A stretch of DNA of 6,712 nt from positions 1 through 6,712 of the forward strand of contig JAFDIX010000157.1 in NCBI GenBank assembly GCA_019307805.1, given 5' to 3'. Of this stretch, positions 5,993 through 6,712 are shown piece by piece. Position numbers and translations under genes: made by a program. Position 1 is the first letter of the stretch, and each line of letters opens with the position of its first letter. Below the pieces are notes generated by a model. The model was not told the origin of the DNA. It did not search any database and saw nothing but the letters and a program-made list of their open reading frames with translations. This stretch comes from Deltaproteobacteria bacterium. Its GTDB lineage: Bacteria > Desulfobacterota > DSM-4660 > Desulfatiglandales > HGW-15.

Positions 5993-6712
5993 CTATCTTC
6001 TCCCGTACATGCCTTCGATGAGGTCCTTGAAGGCCTCGTTCACGTACTTGCGTTTGACCTTCATGGTGGGGGTCACTTCCCCGTCTTCCTCATAGAGCTT
6101 CTTGGGCAGGATGGTAAATTTCTTGATCTGCTCGACCCGGGCCAGTTCTTCGTTGACCTTGTTCAGTTCCGACTGAATGAGCCGAATGATTTCCGCGCTT
6201 TCGGTGAGATCCCTGTAGGTCGAGAACTGGACCTTGTTGTCCTGGGCGTATTTTACCACGTTGTCTTCGTCGATCATGATCAGGGAGGAGAGAAACTTTC
6301 TTCGGTCCCCGATCACCACCGCATCATTGATATATATACTGGATTTGAGTTTGTTCTCTATGTACTGGGGGGTAATATTCTTTCCCCCGGCCGTTACGAT
6401 AATGTCCTTTTTCCGGTCCGTGATCTTGAGATACCCGTCTTCGTCGATTTCTCCCACATCTCCGGAATAAAGCCATCCATCCTTGAGGGCCTCTGCCGTG
6501 GCCTCAGGGTTCTTGTAATAGCCCTTGAATACACTGGGGGACTTTACCAGGATCTCACCGTCATCAGCGATCCTGACCTCGGTCCCTGTGATGGGCGGTC
6601 CCACGGTTCCGAATTTGACCCGGCCCACCCGGGACACGCAGGTCACGCCTGTGCCTTCGGTCTGTCCATAGCCTTCCACAAGATTTACCCCAATGGACTG
6701 AAAAAATTGGAG
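5993..6712 (-). CDS. Long-chain fatty acid-CoA ligase (AMP-dependent synthetase), N-terminus cut by the window edge
   Basis: The enzyme activates fatty acids with ATP to acyl-AMP and then to acyl-CoA. The C-terminal 239 residues are present and the frame is open to base 6712; full members have about 600-650 residues. Numbering from the edge, the visible adenylation motifs are GYGQTEGTG (14-22, A5), YSGDVGEIDEDGYLKITDRK (82-101) with Asp85 binding the ribose and Arg100 at the hinge, the A8 region DIIVTAGGKNI (103-113), and A10 GEVTPTMKVKRK (211-222) with the catalytic Lys218. The stretch at about 170-200, between A8 and A10, is helical and charged, as in the FadD15-like bacterial long-chain group. 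GTG at 6679 is internal coding sequence, not a start, since family-like sequence (FFQSIGVNLVEG) continues upstream of it. The gene converges on pyrD and ends beside the heptamer repeat. Chain-length preference cannot be read from this part. Confidence 0.94.
   Translation of the reverse strand, partial: LQFFQSIGVNLVEGYGQTEGTGVTCVSRVGRVKFGTVGPPITGTEVRIADDGEILVKSPSVFKGYYKNPEATAEALKDGWLYSGDVGEIDEDGYLKITDRKKDIIVTAGGKNITPQYIENKLKSSIYINDAVVIGDRRKFLSSLIMIDEDNVVKYAQDNKVQFSTYRDLTESAEIIRLIQSELNKVNEELARVEQIKKFTILPKKLYEEDGEVTPTMKVKRKYVNEAFKDLIEGMYGRR

Overview
The window comes from a moderately GC-rich, Gram-negative bacterial chromosome. A tripartite RND efflux system requires an outer membrane. The two-subunit, NAD-linked dihydroorotate dehydrogenase (pyrK-pyrD, class 1B) next to a bacterial long-chain acyl-CoA ligase suggests a Desulfobacterota (deltaproteobacterial) or similar anaerobe. 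That assignment is inference from gene content and protein style, not proof.

Layout: (1) Positions 1-2227, minus strand, hold the N-terminal 742 codons of an RND-family efflux permease that runs off the left edge. (2) Positions 2244-3407, minus strand, hold its periplasmic adaptor, 16 bp upstream of the permease and in the same operon. A good sigma70-type promoter (TTGAAA, 17 bp, TACAAT) at 3469-3497 drives the pair leftward and shows that the adaptor start lies well inside the longest open frame. (3) Positions 3498-3691 contain no gene that I can support, only a 10-bp palindrome at 3597-3606. (4) Positions 3692-3910, minus strand, hold a possible small, highly charged coiled-coil protein of unknown function. 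It diverges from pyrK across an AT-rich segment (about 3970-4050) that carries promoter-like sequences. (5) Positions 4066-4884 and 4896-5828, plus strand, hold pyrK and pyrD, the electron-transfer and catalytic subunits of dihydroorotate dehydrogenase B for pyrimidine synthesis. (6) Positions 5839-5990, between two convergent genes, hold an inverted pair of degenerate heptamer arrays whose arms differ by exactly one 7-bp unit. A short 9-bp tandem repeat lies in the spacer. (7) Positions 5993-6712, minus strand, hold the C-terminal 239 residues of a long-chain fatty acid-CoA ligase cut by the right edge.

Functionally these are three unrelated modules: drug or lipid efflux, de novo pyrimidine synthesis and fatty acid activation. 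I see no new multi-gene system here. The least explained elements are the heptamer inverted-repeat element and the small coiled-coil gene.
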